From contig CM022676.1 of the NCBI GenBank assembly GCA_012295275.1, forward strand, positions 7,387,219 through 7,449,218: 62,000 nt of DNA, written 5' to 3'. The translations under genes were made by a program, and so were the position numbers. This DNA is from Chrysomallon squamiferum. Taxonomy: Eukaryota; Mollusca; Gastropoda; Neomphalida; Peltospiridae. Shown here piece after piece: positions 1 to 14,114 of the stretch (positions are counted from its first letter, which is position 1; each line of letters starts with the position of its first letter). Under the pieces are notes generated by a model, which was given only the letters and a program-made list of their open reading frames with translations, searched no databases and had not been told where the DNA came from.

Positions 1-329
1 TAATACACAGTAAATAAAATGTTCAGTTCTCTATTATAATTTAATGTTTCGCATCGTACCTAAATAAAGCAACGTTTCTCTGCGTACACAATAAATAATG
101 TTTTTCATTTTTTTCTCTATCGATTTTTGTGGTTCGGCCATTCTGATTTAACACACATCTCTTTTCTTTTCTATAATTCTCTGTTTATCTGTTACTTGTC
201 TTTGTCCATCTGCTTCTCTGTCTGATATATGCGTTTATAATTTCTTTTTTACAAAATAAATAAATAAATTACAACAATAATCCTTTTATTGTGCAGATGT
301 GGTTTAGAATATAATAAACGGTCTAAAGA

Positions 330-375
330 GGAATAACTCTTATATAGAGTTATTCCCCTTAACTTGTCCAACTGT
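330..375. repeat. Single short hairpin related to the 39.6-41.1 kb array
   Basis: Two arms related to GGTCTAAGGGGAATAACTC and its complement face each other with a very short loop. It is an isolated, shortened copy of the hairpin repeat that is tandemly arrayed at 39.6-41.1 kb. Flanking sequence resembles that array in reverse orientation. Confidence 0.55.
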
Positions 376-541
376 ATTATACGTATCTACACAACAATTT
401 ATTACTATTGTTTATTTGGTTAATTGGGAAAAAAAGATTTAATGATGTAAATAATCTTTCATATGCGGCTGCTTCATAACGTCCTGAATTAAATTTGCTA
501 AACTTGTCTGAAAGACGGATTCAGTGATATTTATAGGAGGT

Positions 542-690
<149 letters not shown>

Positions 691-786
691 CACATACAGT
701 TAAAAATGAAACATCAAGACAGCCGACATAAAACAGGTGATAATAAGTATTTCACCAGACTTTCTGAAACTCTGGATAAATAGTCC

Positions 787-1075
787 TAATACAGTTAATT
801 CATTATTACGTTGATAACACAGTACCCATTAATACAGTGAATTTATGATTACATTGACAACGAAGTACACATTAATATAGTGAATTCATGATTACGTTGA
901 TAACGCAGTACACATTAATGCAGTCAATTCATGATTACATTGACAACTCAGTACACATTAATACAGAGAATTCATTATTAAGTTGACAACACAGTACACA
1001 TTAATACAGTGAATTCATGATTACATTGACAACTCAGTACACATTAATACAGTGAATTCTTGGTTATGTTGATGG
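787..1075. repeat. 43-bp minisatellite, about 6 units
   Basis: Units of about 43 bp each carry ACACATTAATACAGTGAATT followed by CATGATTACGTTGA variants. Most units contain a GAATTC. It is the same family as the 18-unit array at 60396-61165 and the shortened reverse-strand units near 25870-26010. Confidence 0.85.
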
Positions 1076-1379
1076 GACCAGTTTATAAATAAGATTATGA
1101 TTTAAAAACACTTGATTTTTATATTCTATTCCTAACCAGCTTAGACTTAGGTTTTCTCTATATAATTTGTTTATACACTAAACTTCGGTAGTCTCACACA
1201 CTGACGCAAAACAGTGTCTAGATTGAACTAGACTGAAGTACAGTGACAATAATATAATTTAAAGTTATATCAAACAATATAATGAGATACTTTACAATAT
1301 AATATAATATTGCACGATATGATATCATAAGAACACAAAAGAAAAAATACAGTAACTTGGCAGAAACAGTATGAGGTGT

Positions 1380-1625
1380 TTGGGGTTGGAGTTTTTTGGT
1401 CGTCTTCTTCCATCCATGGCTGGTTTTAAACAGAGTTGTAGAGATACAATATATCAGATTAAAACTAGCCAAGTCATGTCATGCGGTAAGAAATAAAACT
1501 GACAAACTGCCAACTTCAAAATGGTCGCCCTTTATCTCTTTATAACATCCAGTTTATTATGAAATATCACCTGAGAAATTGCACAAACATTTTTCATTAT
1601 TAAAAATGAACGCACGCACATTCAA
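1380..1625. repeat. Interspersed block, copy 1
   Basis: Copy of a family marked by CATGGCTGGTTTT, then AAATGG-CGCCCTTTATCTC, CACCCAGTTTATTATGAAAT and a trailing CA/TA microsatellite. Other copies lie near 2045-2235, 3200-3415, 6080-6290, 7980-8075, 35255-35465, 36420-36625, 38505-38640, 38670-38840, 43835-44045, 61300-61505 and 61935-62000. No tRNA-type promoter box or coding capacity was recognised, so the class of element is unknown. Confidence 0.75.
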
Positions 1626-1799
1626 CACACATACACACATACACATATATAGAAATCTGTGTTTGTATATATATACACACACACACACACACAAGATATA
1701 AAGATGAGCATACGCACATACACATGTCTTTACTCACCTACTTACTTACAAAGAAAAAAAACAACACATTCAGCATACATACATGCATGGATATGTGCA

Positions 1800-1838
1800 T
1801 AGATATATACTACATGCATACATACATACATACATACA

Positions 1839-1866
<28 letters not shown>
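1800..1866. repeat. (CATA)n microsatellite
   Basis: An almost uninterrupted tetranucleotide CATA run. It produces open but meaningless frames on both strands. Confidence 0.95.
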
Positions 1867-1872
<6 letters not shown>

Positions 1873-2607
1873 CATACACACGTAAGCACTTATCTACATA
1901 CACATTGCTATAATATAAATAAATACATAATTATAATATAATATTGCACGATATGATATCATAACAACACAATATAAAAAATACAGTGACTTGGCAGAAA
2001 GAATATTAGATGTTTGGGGTCACATTTTTGTGTGCGTATGCTTCCATCCATGGCTGGTTTTAAACAGAGTTGTAGAGATACAATATATCAGATTAAAACT
2101 AGCCAAGTCATGTCATGCGGTAAGAAATAAAACTGACAAACTGCCAACTTCAAAATGGCCGCCCTTTATAACATCCAGTTTATTATGAAATATCATCTAA
2201 GAATTTGTAGAAATATTTTTCATTATTAAAAATGAAAGCACGCACACACACACACATACACATGTATATACAAATCTGTGTTTGTGTCTATATATATATA
2301 TATATAGACACACACACAACATATAAAGATGAACATACGCACATACATGTATTTACTCACCTACTTACTTACAAAGAAAAAAAAAGGAAACCAATTCAGC
2401 ATACATACATGGATATATACATGCGTAACCACTTATCTACATACACATTGCTATAATATATATAAACACATACGTAGATACATACACACAGGCATAACCT
2501 CCAAAAAAAGCATTACCCACCAACAAAAAAAAAAAAACAACAACAACGAAACAAATCAAGTATTCAAAATATAACTTGAGTAAACCTATAAAGTGGGGAA
2601 AAGTATT

Positions 2608-2679
2608 AATAATAATAATCATATTAATAATAATAATAACAATAATAATAATAATAATCATATTAATAATAATAATAAC

Positions 2680-2724
<45 letters not shown>

Positions 2725-2725
2725 C
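2608..2725. repeat. (AAT)n microsatellite
   Basis: Imperfect AAT repeats with CAT interruptions. The corresponding (AAT)n in the duplicated segment lies at 35838-35956. Confidence 0.95.
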
Positions 2726-3083
2726 AATACAACAACAACGACAACAAAAAAGCACGAAAACAAACAAACGAAAAAGAAAAATCAAACAGAGATTGAATAA
2801 CAGATTCAGGCTGAAAGGTTAGTAAATGTGATTGTGAGAAATGAGTTTTGAAAGAAACTAAGACAGAACAATTGCAAATCACTATACACACAAATAGTAA
2901 AGTCGTTGAATATTTTGATATCAGAGACTGGAGTATGTTGAGAATGGTACAACAGATACGGCGATTACAGAAACGATTAGAAACATTGTTATTTCGCACA
3001 TTTTTATATAATTATCTACGTTATAGGTGTATGTATACACACACGGATTTAGATGTATACTCAAAAAATAAGAATACAGCACG

Positions 3084-3114
<31 letters not shown>

Positions 3115-3963
3115 ATTAGTGTATAACCGAACACAATAGAAAGACTATGCTACACAATAATTTGGCAGAAAGAGTATCATGTGCTTTGGGTTAGATCTTT
3201 TGTGCGTCGTCTTCCATCCATTGCTGGTTTTGAATAGAGTGTAGAGTTACGAATATCACAGTAAAACGAGTCCGTCTTGTCATGACAGGAAAAACTAAAC
3301 TTGACAAGCAGCCAAATTCAAAATGGCCGCCCTTTGTCTCTTTGCAGCACCCAGTTTATTATGAAATATGACATGAGAATTTGCACAAACATTTCTCATT
3401 ATTAAAAACGAACAAAAAGGTGCTCGCGCGTGAACACACACACTCAAATGTATATATATATACATAAACGAAGATACGCACATACACATATATTTACTTA
3501 CCTACTTACATAGATAGGTACATACAAAAAAAAAACCACACAAAAAAACAACAACAACACAACAACAAACAAACACCTTCAGCATACATATATGCATACA
3601 TACATACATTCATATATACGTAACAACTTATCTACATACCTGCAAATACACAAATACGTGTTTCTATAATATAAAATACCTACATACGTGCACATATACA
3701 CCCAGGCATAAACCCTCGCCGAAAAACATAAAAAAAAGTAAACATAAAAACAAATAAACGTATTGAAGAAAATCAAGTATTCAAAATATAACGCTGTATG
3801 GCAAGTCTAAGACCTGGATTCAAATCAGTGAATTTAATTTATTAATAGAAATGTATAACAACCCAGAGGTTACTTTATAAAAAATAAAACGAATTTTCAT
3901 ATTACGAAAATAAGATATAATAAAAACTGTATTTTTATTAACGTGAAAACTAAAATAAAGGAA

Positions 3964-4018
3964 ATGAGTTGTAAGTTATTCTGTGTGTTCGTGTTACTGG
4001 GATGTGTATTGTACATAC
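3964..4018 (+). CDS. Receptor A leader exon
   Basis: Encodes a short hydrophobic signal peptide core (VFVLLGCVLY). 55 nt, phase 1 out. The exon itself is open, but the gene it serves is broken downstream. Confidence 0.6.
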
Positions 4019-4761
4019 GTATTTTCTGTTCAGATTATTTATCTCTATCCGAATTCATTGCATTTCATTGTTAAATAGCTGAAATAACTGCTACATATTA
4101 CTGACTAATTTAAATTAAAAAGCATAATTGTGTGTTTCGAAATTTTGATATACATTTGTATTACGACACGATACAGTAATATAATATAACATAACAAGAC
4201 ATAACATAACAAAACTGTAACACAACTTAATGTAACGGAATATAATACAGTCTAAAATTATGTAAAAAATCGTAATAAAGTAATAACAATGATGATACGA
4301 CTTCTACTACTACCAATAATAGTAATAAATAAAAAGTATCATAAATTAGAAACAATGCAATTACATAAAAATAATTTGATTTAATTTAATTTAATTATAT
4401 TTATATTTCAATTTATTTTATTTTATTTATTTATAATTTAAGGTCAGTATTATATGTTAACAATATCAGACAGATGTGCAGTTGTTGGATGACCTGTTAC
4501 TTCTACTTGTCGAGAAATTCGTTCTCCGATTCTTTGTTTTATTATTGCTTGGTTTGTGAATAACACAGAATGCAAGATGCATGAACTAGATGGACAAGGT
4601 CAGTGTCGTTTTCTTAATGAACATCCAGAAGAATACATTTTTAACTGTCTTTTTGAACGAATCATTCTCATAGTAAAGTCTGTCAAAATCAGTCAACATG
4701 AAACAGTATGGAGATATGATGAATATGGACGACGAAGCAATGAAATAAAACGAAGTGAGAG
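3964..4761 (+). pseudogene. Receptor A: pseudogene with leader exon and Ig1 exon
   Basis: A leader exon at 3964-4018 starts MSCKLFCVFV and ends in phase 1 at a GTATTT donor. It is 3 nt shorter than the other leaders because the usual CAAG end is changed. The Ig1 exon at 4443-4761 is homologous to Ig1 of B, C and D but is dead. A TGA at 4490 replaces the Ser codon after VVG. A 2-nt deletion just before the donor shifts the frame (exon length 319 nt). The F-strand Cys of VWRC is Tyr. No Ig2-Ig4, TM or tail exons follow. It is shared with relic F at 36930-37251, including the lost Cys. Confidence 0.85.
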
Positions 4762-5564
4762 GTAAAATTAACTTTATTTTTGATATTATTACTATACTAT
4801 ACAACAACAACAACAAGTTCGTCAATTTCGGTATGAAGCATTTGCCTCATTTGCTTCAGTGTTGTTACGGCCACATATGTATACTTTTATATATATGTGT
4901 GTCTGTATGTGTGTGTACGTGTATGTGTACGTGAGGACATATGTAGAATCATACGTTGTTACATAGATAATTATATATTTACAAACACCTAGACAGTGAG
5001 TTGGAAGGATGGATGGATGGGCAGAATGATCGAAAGAATGAAAGAAACAAATGAACATTGGCAGAGTATTGTCTACGTGCAAAGTCTAACGAGACGTAAA
5101 TAAGACAAAGAACATTCCAACCCTAAAATACATATTACTAACTTGCCAGTGACAGGTTACCCCAAAAAAAAAAAAAAAAAAAAAAAGACTATAAAAAAAT
5201 ATCAACGGAAAATTACAAAATACAAAAAACGGTGTGCTTCGTGGGAGAATATTCAAATCTGAAAAAAACATATTTGCCAGTGAATGGTTTAACACACAAA
5301 AAAAATGTGAAAATAGATGCACGTGAAAATTACAAAAGACAAAGAACGCAATACGAGGTGGGAAGCGATGATTACCTGCGATTACTCAGAAACCTTTTGA
5401 CATAAAAAATTAGATCCACGCAAAATTATAAAAAAAACAAAGAACGGCGTGCTTCGTGGTAGAATATAAAATCTGATAATACACAGTTGCCAGTGCAAAG
5501 GCAAAGGTTAACACACAAAAAAATATAGATACACGCAAATATTAGAAAAGACAAAGAACAGCGA

Positions 5565-5905
5565 TGATTACCCCCGATTACTGTACAGCCTTTTTTGTTG
5601 TCTGATTAGGTTACACGTAGACAACATTAGGCGACGTCATCCGTCTTCGGGGTGCATGATGATTACTCTCGGTCTAAAATAGCGTTCGTCGCGCTGAAGA
5701 GCGGTCACGTTTTGGTCAGCTGACCGTTACGTCACTGTTTAGGTCGTTTCGAACATGTCCGAAGATTTCCGAGTCTGTCATTTTCTGATAGAGGTCTTGG
5801 ATTTCGTCTTGTCGTGTATGTACGAGTAAATAGTACTTTTTATACGCTACCAGCGAACTGCTGAAGTCATTCGAGTGGTTCTAGTATATTATAGATATTA
5901 TTTTA
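5565..5905 (+). promoter_or_regulatory. Putative promoter module with CRE-like site
   Basis: A less AT-rich stretch conserved at five places in the window, three of them upstream of leader exons. It contains CGACGTCA at 5632-5639, one base off the palindromic CRE TGACGTCA, then GTTACGTCAC further on and an ACCAGCGAACTGCTGAAGTC segment. Position and conservation suggest promoter or 5'UTR. No transcription start can be read from the sequence. Confidence 0.45.
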
Positions 5906-6784
5906 CTAGGATTAAAACGGATTTAGATATATACTCAAAAAGTAAGAATACAGGACACACACACGCACACACACACAGACACATTCCTGTATAAAGCGAA
6001 CAAAATAGAAAGAATATGCTACACAATAGTTTGGCAAAAAGAGTTTCATGTGTTTTGTGTTACATCTTTTGTGCGTCGTCTTCCACACATGGCTGGTTTT
6101 GAATAGAGTGGTAGAGTTACAGATATCACAGTAAAACGGGTCCGTCTTGTCATGACAGAAAATATTAAACTTGACAAGCAGCCAAATTCTAAATGGCCGC
6201 CCTTTATCTCTTTGCAGCACCCAGTTTATTATGAAATATCACGTGAGAATTTGCAAAAACATTTTTTATTATTAAATATGAATAAAGTCGCACACATATG
6301 CGAATGTACTTATATACATATATACATAAACGAATATACGCACATACCCATATATTTACTTACCTACGTACATAGATAGGTACACACAAAAACAAAATAA
6401 AAATAATTTAAAAAAACAAAAACAACACAACAACAAACAAACACCTTCAGCATACATACATGCACACATACATACATTCATACATACGCAACATCTTATC
6501 TACATACCTGCAAATATACAAATACATATTTCTATAATATAAAATACCTAGATACGTGCAAATATACAAGTACACATTGCTATAACATGAAATACCGACA
6601 TACGCACATATATACACCCAGGTGTAAACCCCCACAAAACATAACAAAAAAGTAAACATACAAAAACAAACAAAGGTATTGAATAAAATCAAGTATTCAA
6701 AATATAACGCTGTATGGCAAGTCTACGTTTATGTTTGCTAGTGCAAGCTTGGACACAAGAGAATAGATACACGCAACCATTACA

Positions 6785-7000
6785 AAAGACAAAGAACGGC
6801 GAGCTTCGTGTGCAGCGATGAATATCCCCGATTACTGAGCAGTCTTTTTTCTTGTCTGCTTAGATCTACATGTAGACAGTATTTGGTGACGTCATTCGCC
6901 TTCGGTGTGTATGATGATTAGTCTCTGTCTAAAAAGTATTATTCTTCTGCTACCAGCGAAATATTGAAATCAGATATCATTTTACTAGGATTAAAATGGA
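6785..7000 (+). promoter_or_regulatory. Putative receptor B promoter module
   Basis: A short copy of the conserved module lies about 100 bp before the B leader ATG. It has a perfect TGACGTCA (6887-6894), followed by CTACCAGCGAAATATTGAAAT. The middle part present in the 5565 copy is missing. Confidence 0.5.
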
Positions 7001-7083
7001 TGTTTGTCTTGTGAAACAAAGTACAGATTTTAACATAGCAAAACTATTTTTTGTTAACAGCAGTGAAAACTAAAATACTGTAA

Positions 7084-7141
7084 ATGACTTGTAAATTATT
7101 ATATCTGTTCGTGTTACTGGGATGTGTATTGTACGTACAAG
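7084..7141 (+). CDS. Receptor B exon 1, signal peptide
   Basis: ATG-TCK-LLYLFVLLGCVLYVQ, 58 nt, then the donor GTATGT. Same length and phase as the leaders of C and D. Confidence 0.8.
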
Positions 7142-7421
7142 GTATGTATTTGATATTCTTTCTTTTCTTTTATTTCTTTCTTTATTATTATTATTTGTTT
7201 GTTATTGATTTAAATGTGAAATCTGGGTGGACTCGCCGCCGTTTTTGAATGATTAATATAAAATGAAATGTTTAACTGTCAGTATTGAAAATATATTTAT
7301 GAAAATATGAAGCAATAACATAACACAACATAACATTATATAACAGTCCATAACGGAGCGTAGCGTAACGTAATTAACATAATGTAATACAATACAAATA
7401 TATATATATAAAACAACATAG

Positions 7422-7466
<45 letters not shown>

Positions 7467-10400
7467 TATAATAATAATAATAATAAAAATAATAATAACA
7501 ACAACAAACATAAGACAATTTTAAAAAATGTTTTTACACTAGCGTTGAACATTCAATATAGTAGTAAAGACTAATATAGATGAATAGAAATACTGTAATC
7601 TGTCACATCAATCACATTCGGGATAATACAACGAAAACAGCAAATATATAAACATCTAGTTACCATGTGTTTTCAGGGGAGAGCAACCGTTCCACGGGAA
7701 TTGTTCCACTATTCTTCCCTAACAAAAAAACCTCAGGGCTTTTATAACAAAGGAAAGGGCTTTGCGTTATTTGTCAACTTGTTACGAACCTTGCCGCTAG
7801 AGTCTGTCGTCAGATCATTCTGTGAAACAAGAACCCGTAACAACCACCTCCCCTGAGGTGATGACTAATGCTGCAATTCCCAGGCTTTTTGTTGGTTCGG
7901 CAGTCAAAATACTAGACTAGTAACATTTACCAACGGACGTTTCGTCCGTCTCAATCCATGTTGCCTAGGTTACGCCACAATTAAAAATGGCCGATCTTTA
8001 TCTCTTTGCAACACCCATTTTCTTGTGTAATTATCACCGGACAACTTGTACAAAAAATTATCATAATTAAAAATACAAACGCACACTTACACACACACAG
8101 ACACACAGACACATACATATATAGACACACATACATACATACATATATACACATACATAAAACATACATATATATGCATACATGTAGACATGAACAAACA
8201 TACACACATACACACACAGTATACATACATGCATATATATATAATATACGTACAAACACATACAGCATATATGCATGCATATACATACATACATACATAC
8301 ATATGTAACTACTTATTTATCTACGTACATGCAAATATAGAAATACACATACCTATAAGGGAAAATACCTACGTACGTACATAAACATACATACGCATAA
8401 ACAAACAAAGATGAAAGCTTTTGGCAATATGTTATTTGCATGTATCCTGTCGCTTTGGGTAATGAAAAGAACAGCATTTGTCATAATGCACGCCACTTTG
8501 TGTACTGCACGTGCTAATGCGATGCGTTACTGCGACGAGATCGTTACACCAGTTGTCATTCCATTCCTGCAGCATCCTGGCTTTCTGTTTCAACTTGACA
8601 ACGCTAGGCCACATACCGCTAGGCTAACCACTAATATTCTTGAGCGGAACCACATCCAAGTGTTGAACTGGCCACCGAAGTCCTCTGACTTGTCCCCAGT
8701 GGAACATGCATGAGCTCTACTGCGCCGTAGGGTACGCGAAAACCATCCTCATATCCTTAATGTGCATGAACTACAAATTGTTATGCACCGGGAATGGAAC
8801 GCAGTTGCTGTTTCTGAGACTGATGCTCTCATTAGAAGCATGAGACGACGATGTACTGATGTCGTCACTGCCACTGGTGCAACACACATTATTGAATCCC
8901 TCACATCATTTTGGTAGATGTACCCCTCCATTTCATTAGTTGACATTAAAGTAACGACGTAGATATCATGACAACGTGTTACTGCTGGCTTCATTCAGAA
9001 ATGTTGTATCAGTGAAATAATGTGTACAAATAAATTAAACATCCAATCAGGTTGTCTGTATTTCAAATCAGGTTGTCTGTATTTCATATCAGGTTGTCTG
9101 TATTTCATATCAGGTTGTCTGTATTTCATATCAGGTTGTCTGTATTTCATATCAGGTTGTCTATATTTCATATCAGGTTGTCTGTATTTCATATCAGGTT
9201 GTCTGTATTTCAAATCAGGTTGTCTATATTTCATATCAGGTTGTCTGTATTTCATATCAGGTTGTCTGTATTTCATATCAGGTTGTCTGTATTTCATATC
9301 AGGTTGTCTGTATTTCAAATCCGACTGCGATTCCAACAATGTTGTGAATTTGATAACATGCAACTTGTGTGAAAAACAGTGTGTCGGCCAAACACAAAAT
9401 ATGTTACGAGTTGGAACTGTCTGTCACAAATACAATATCGTGGATGAAGTTGACATTCAAGTCGCCAAACACTTTAACCTACCTAGTCAAATATTCGACG
9501 ATCATTTTGAGATAATCCCAGTAGAACAAACGCCCATTCTCGAGTCCAAAACTGAAACAGACCTTTTCAGATTTGAACGAGAAGCGTTTTGGATTCGAAC
9601 GATACAAACCCCAAAACCATTTGGAATAAATGTTGAATTTAAGAGAGAGATAAAATAATGTTCCCAATAATTGACAATCGCCGCAACGTTGCCGTTGGTA
9701 AAATGAAGGAAAAATATTTTAACTTACAGACTACTGTGAAAAATCCACTAACAGCACGTCCCGTCATAGCTTACAGAAAAAACCCAAGTCTAAAAGACAT
9801 TTTAGACTGTACACGATTTTCGGAATAATACGCCTAATTTTAGATTTAAATTCAATGAAAAGTACGGAAATGTTTTATTATATTTTCAAAGGATATGTCA
9901 TTTTCTTACGAATTTTTGGGAATGTTTTGTTTTTAAATGTTACTCTTTTTTTTACCGGCTTTGAGAAAGGATATCTTCCAAATAATGTTTAAAATAGTTT
10001 TAAATAGATTTTTGAATTTTATTTGTTTCTAGAGGTGTATTGGTATTAAATATCATATTTTTATATATTTTTTTTAGAAAGAATGCTTTCTCAATAATTT
10101 TTGAAATAGTTTTAAATAGATTTAGAAATGTATATTTTGGTGTATACATGTATTTTTAAACATGTCTGAATGCTTCTGCATATAGTTTTAAAACGTTTCA
10201 TACATGTAAATATTTTTTTTTTTTTTTTTTTTAAATGATAACAAATTAATAAATATATAGACAGAGGACCAAAGCACACTGTAATACACATTACAATGGT
10301 CAATTGTAAGTTAAATCTAATCCCTAGAGATAAAATTAGAAAATAATTAAGTCGTTTTGAATAACTGAATTTCATGTGCCAGTGCGTTCTTTAGTTCTTA

Positions 10401-10548
10401 AATACATAAAAACATACATTCATATGTAACTACTTTTCTATCTAAATACAACCATTAAAATAGAAATACATATACCTATAAGGTAAAACACAAACATTCG
10501 TACATAAAGATACATACGCATAAACAGACATTTCTGTAATAAAGTATG

Positions 10549-10579
<31 letters not shown>

Positions 10580-12517
10580 GAAGAAGAAGAAGAAGAAGAA
10601 GAAGGTAATGTAACATATAAGCTAACAGTAATGTCATTATATAAAAATAATAATTTGGTTTCTGTTAATTTAAATTTAATTTTAATGTTTTATTTTTATT
10701 TTTTTTTATTTATTAAGAATTTATATTGTTATTTTCTTAATTAAGGTGTGGATTACCAATTAACAACATCAAACAGATATGCAGTGGTTGGATTACCTTT
10801 TACTTTTAAATGTGTAGCAGATATGAGTGTTATCTTTACATGGTATGTGAATGACGAAGTATACACTATGGATGGACTAGAAAGTGGTTACTGTCATTGG
10901 TGGGGGGAACCTCCAAAAGAATACACGTATTACTGTTCAGAAAGTATAAGCACCATCACAATAAAATCTTTCGACTTGAGTCAATATGGAACAGTGTGGA
11001 GATGTGGACTGCTAAAGCCACAAAGCAATGAAATAAAACTGGAAGTGAGAGGTAAAATAAGTTTTATTATTATCATTCTAGGAAGTGTGTAGTGTTAATG
11101 ATAACAATACATTTAATAAAACTAGGCAGTACTATCAGTTTTATGTTTATAATTATCATTCTAGGAAATAAGTACTTTTTGTGTTTTCTAAACAATATAT
11201 CTCAATAAAAGAAAATAATCCTTGAAATGCATTATAATTACAGATGATAAGATTTATTAATATGTTTTAACATTTAAGTAAGTGTATATTTTCGCATGAA
11301 ACAATGTCCATCATATATAATTCAACAGATACGTACCTATACACTAACTTACATATATGAAGATATATTTCTAAAACGATACTTGTGTTATTATTATTAT
11401 TATGATTCAATCAGCTAAAATATTAACAAAATAAATAAATAAGTAAATAAATAAATAATAGTGACAGTAATAGCAATTATAATATCAACAGCAACAACTC
11501 AAACACTACATCACCACCATCACTTTAACGAAAACATCCATAACTAAAAATATGAGCAACCCAACAATTTCTACTATCAGTAAAAATATGATGATGACGT
11601 TGATAAAATTTTTTTAGATGGTCCTGGAACATCACTCCAGCTGAATACTTCGTCTATTGTGGCTGCTGTGGAAGGAAGTGACGTCACAGTGACTTGTTCG
11701 GCGAAGTGTTTCATCACGTGTAATTATCAGTGGAAGATCGAAGATGACGTCATAAGTAACACTGGCATTCTCTCGTTGGCTAATATTAAAAGATCACAAT
11801 CAGGTCGCTATGTGTGTACGGCTGAAAATCCAGATACGAAACAAACTGCCAACAAAACACTTCATTTGATTGTACTTCGTAAGTAAGAAACTAATTATAG
11901 TAAAATATAAGAATGATAAACTGAACAGACAACTTAATATTTGTTAGAGGTGTGTGTTTAAAATGTCAGAGAACCAAACATGGAAATTTACGTGGGAATA
12001 TACAGTTAAGGTATGAGTAACCGTGTTATGCTATAGATTACATTATGAGTGTAGTTATGTGTGTCAGTGTCTGTTTATGTGCGTGGGTTCGTATGTGTAT
12101 GTAGGCGTTTGCCCGCTTTTTTGTTTACTGTTACTTTGAGGACCACCAAATCTTCAGGGATCTGCGCCATACGCTATCAGCGGACTTTCTTTTACCGTGA
12201 CATGTCAGATTTTCCAAACTTCACATCGCGTCACATGGTTTGAGAATGACGTCAGCTTTGACATGTTCAGTTTTGGGCCCGGACACTGTGATATTAAGTC
12301 ACGTTTAAGTGGAAATTACACTTTCAAATGTTTACGTAACAAGTTTCTAGTTACTATAAAATCCGTCAACAGAAATCAACAAGGAAACATTTGGCGAAGT
12401 GAAAGTGGTGGTTACCAGTATTCGAGTAACACAGTCGTGTTGAAAGTTAGAGGTATTTTAATTCAATTTAATTTAGTTCTATTTAATTTATTATCATTAT
12501 TATTATCATTATTATTA

Positions 12518-12573
<56 letters not shown>

Positions 12574-14072
12574 TTTTTTTTTTTTCACAGACGGTCCCGG
12601 TAGCTCACTTCGAGTCAATTCTTCATCTGACATCACTGTGGAAGAAGGAAGTGACGTGACAATATCATGCAAAGCCGATTGCTTTGTCAAATGCAGTTAC
12701 AGATGGGAACTGACCAGTCAGACTGTCAGTAACAACAGCCTACTCGCACTGACTAGTGTGACGAGATATCAAAATGGCGTCTACACATGCACTGCTGTTA
12801 ATCTGGATACGAGCCAAAGAGCACATAAACAAATTATTATTAATGTTAAGAGTAAGTTTTAATTCATTTTATCATGAATTAATTGTAATGCTATTTATAT
12901 TTTTCTGTGTCAATATATGTCTTTATGCGTATGAATAATTGTGTGCATGTATGTACGTGTTTAGCAATGTATGTTATTTTAGTTCTTATGCATGTATATG
13001 CATATGTATCTGTGCATGTATGTAAATATACGTATGCAGATATATGTTCAAGAACCTTCTTACATACATTATATATTTACAGATATCTAGTTAGTGAGTT
13101 TGTGGTTGGATGAATGGACGGATATGGATATACTAGTGTAAAGAATGAAATAAAATGAGACAGAAAAACAGACGATAGACAATTATAGAAAAGAAAAGAG
13201 ACATGCGTAAAATCAGAATGGTTGGAATATAAAAATCGATGAAGAATGTGTGAAATAAATAAAGACAAACACACAATACATTAGTTGAAAAATACCCTAA
13301 CAATAGAAAATAAATAACTACCTACTCTCTGATGATATATTAATAATAGCAAATACAAATTACCTACAAACAGAAAAAAAAAAAAAAAAAAGTTAATTTA
13401 ATCTCACATTTTTGTTTTTATTAATGAATTTTCAGGAGCTGTAGAAGACAGCAATCAGGTTGGAAAAGAATTTGCCCTCGTATTTGGACTTTGCTTTCTT
13501 CTGTTTGTTTGCTTTATCGTTGTTTTCTGCCTCCGATATAAGAGAAGTATTTATTTATTTATTTATTTGTTTATTTGGATGGTTCGTTTTTATTTTTATT
13601 TTTAATTTCCTTTATTTTATTTTAGTTATTTATTCATCCACATCTTCGTTCGTTCATACTATTGTTTCTTTATTGTATGTATATTTGTTTGTTTGTTCGT
13701 TTATTTTATTACGTATTTTAATTACACTAACCTCTAGAGTAAAGGGGAGATAAATCAAGTCTAACTGACACAATTACCTTAAACTTGTTTGACTGACCAC
13801 ATGTGTATTTCAGCCACCAGATAATGAAATGGTTGAAGGAAAAAATGATGTTTTAGCACAAGAAGATTTAATGATCAATTTAATGATAAAAATGTTTCAT
13901 GACGATGTCAGTAATTGGGTAGAGTGTATTGATCATATAAGTATAATGTACAATAGAAATAGCTATTGATTAATGTCAATACTACAACCACCACCCCTAG
14001 TACTACTACTTCTTCTCCTACTAAAACTGAAACCATTTCTACACATGTTCATGATGATGATAAGGTTATTAA

Positions 14073-14114
<42 letters not shown>

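Larger units (their letters stand above)
4770..7080 (+). other. Duplicated intergenic segment upstream of receptor B
   Basis: Contains a segment matching 37330-38640 almost end to end, AGACAAAGAACGG-type degenerate tandem sequence, a CRE-like module (5565-5905), one copy of the interspersed block, and a second shorter CRE-like module just before the B leader. No coding exon was found. Confidence 0.7.

Noticed and set aside
2437-2763. Long Ile- and Asn-rich frames on both strands
   Set aside because: They are translations of an (AAT)n microsatellite, with no start context, splice site or homologue.
8006-8308. Frames rich in His/Thr/Tyr or Cys/Val/Tyr
   Set aside because: They come from CA, CATA and TA microsatellites that read open in most frames.
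9020-9658. A 212-codon frame taken as a real gene
   Set aside because: It is minisatellite plus a mutated Penelope-like remnant. Both motif tyrosines of the endonuclease are lost.
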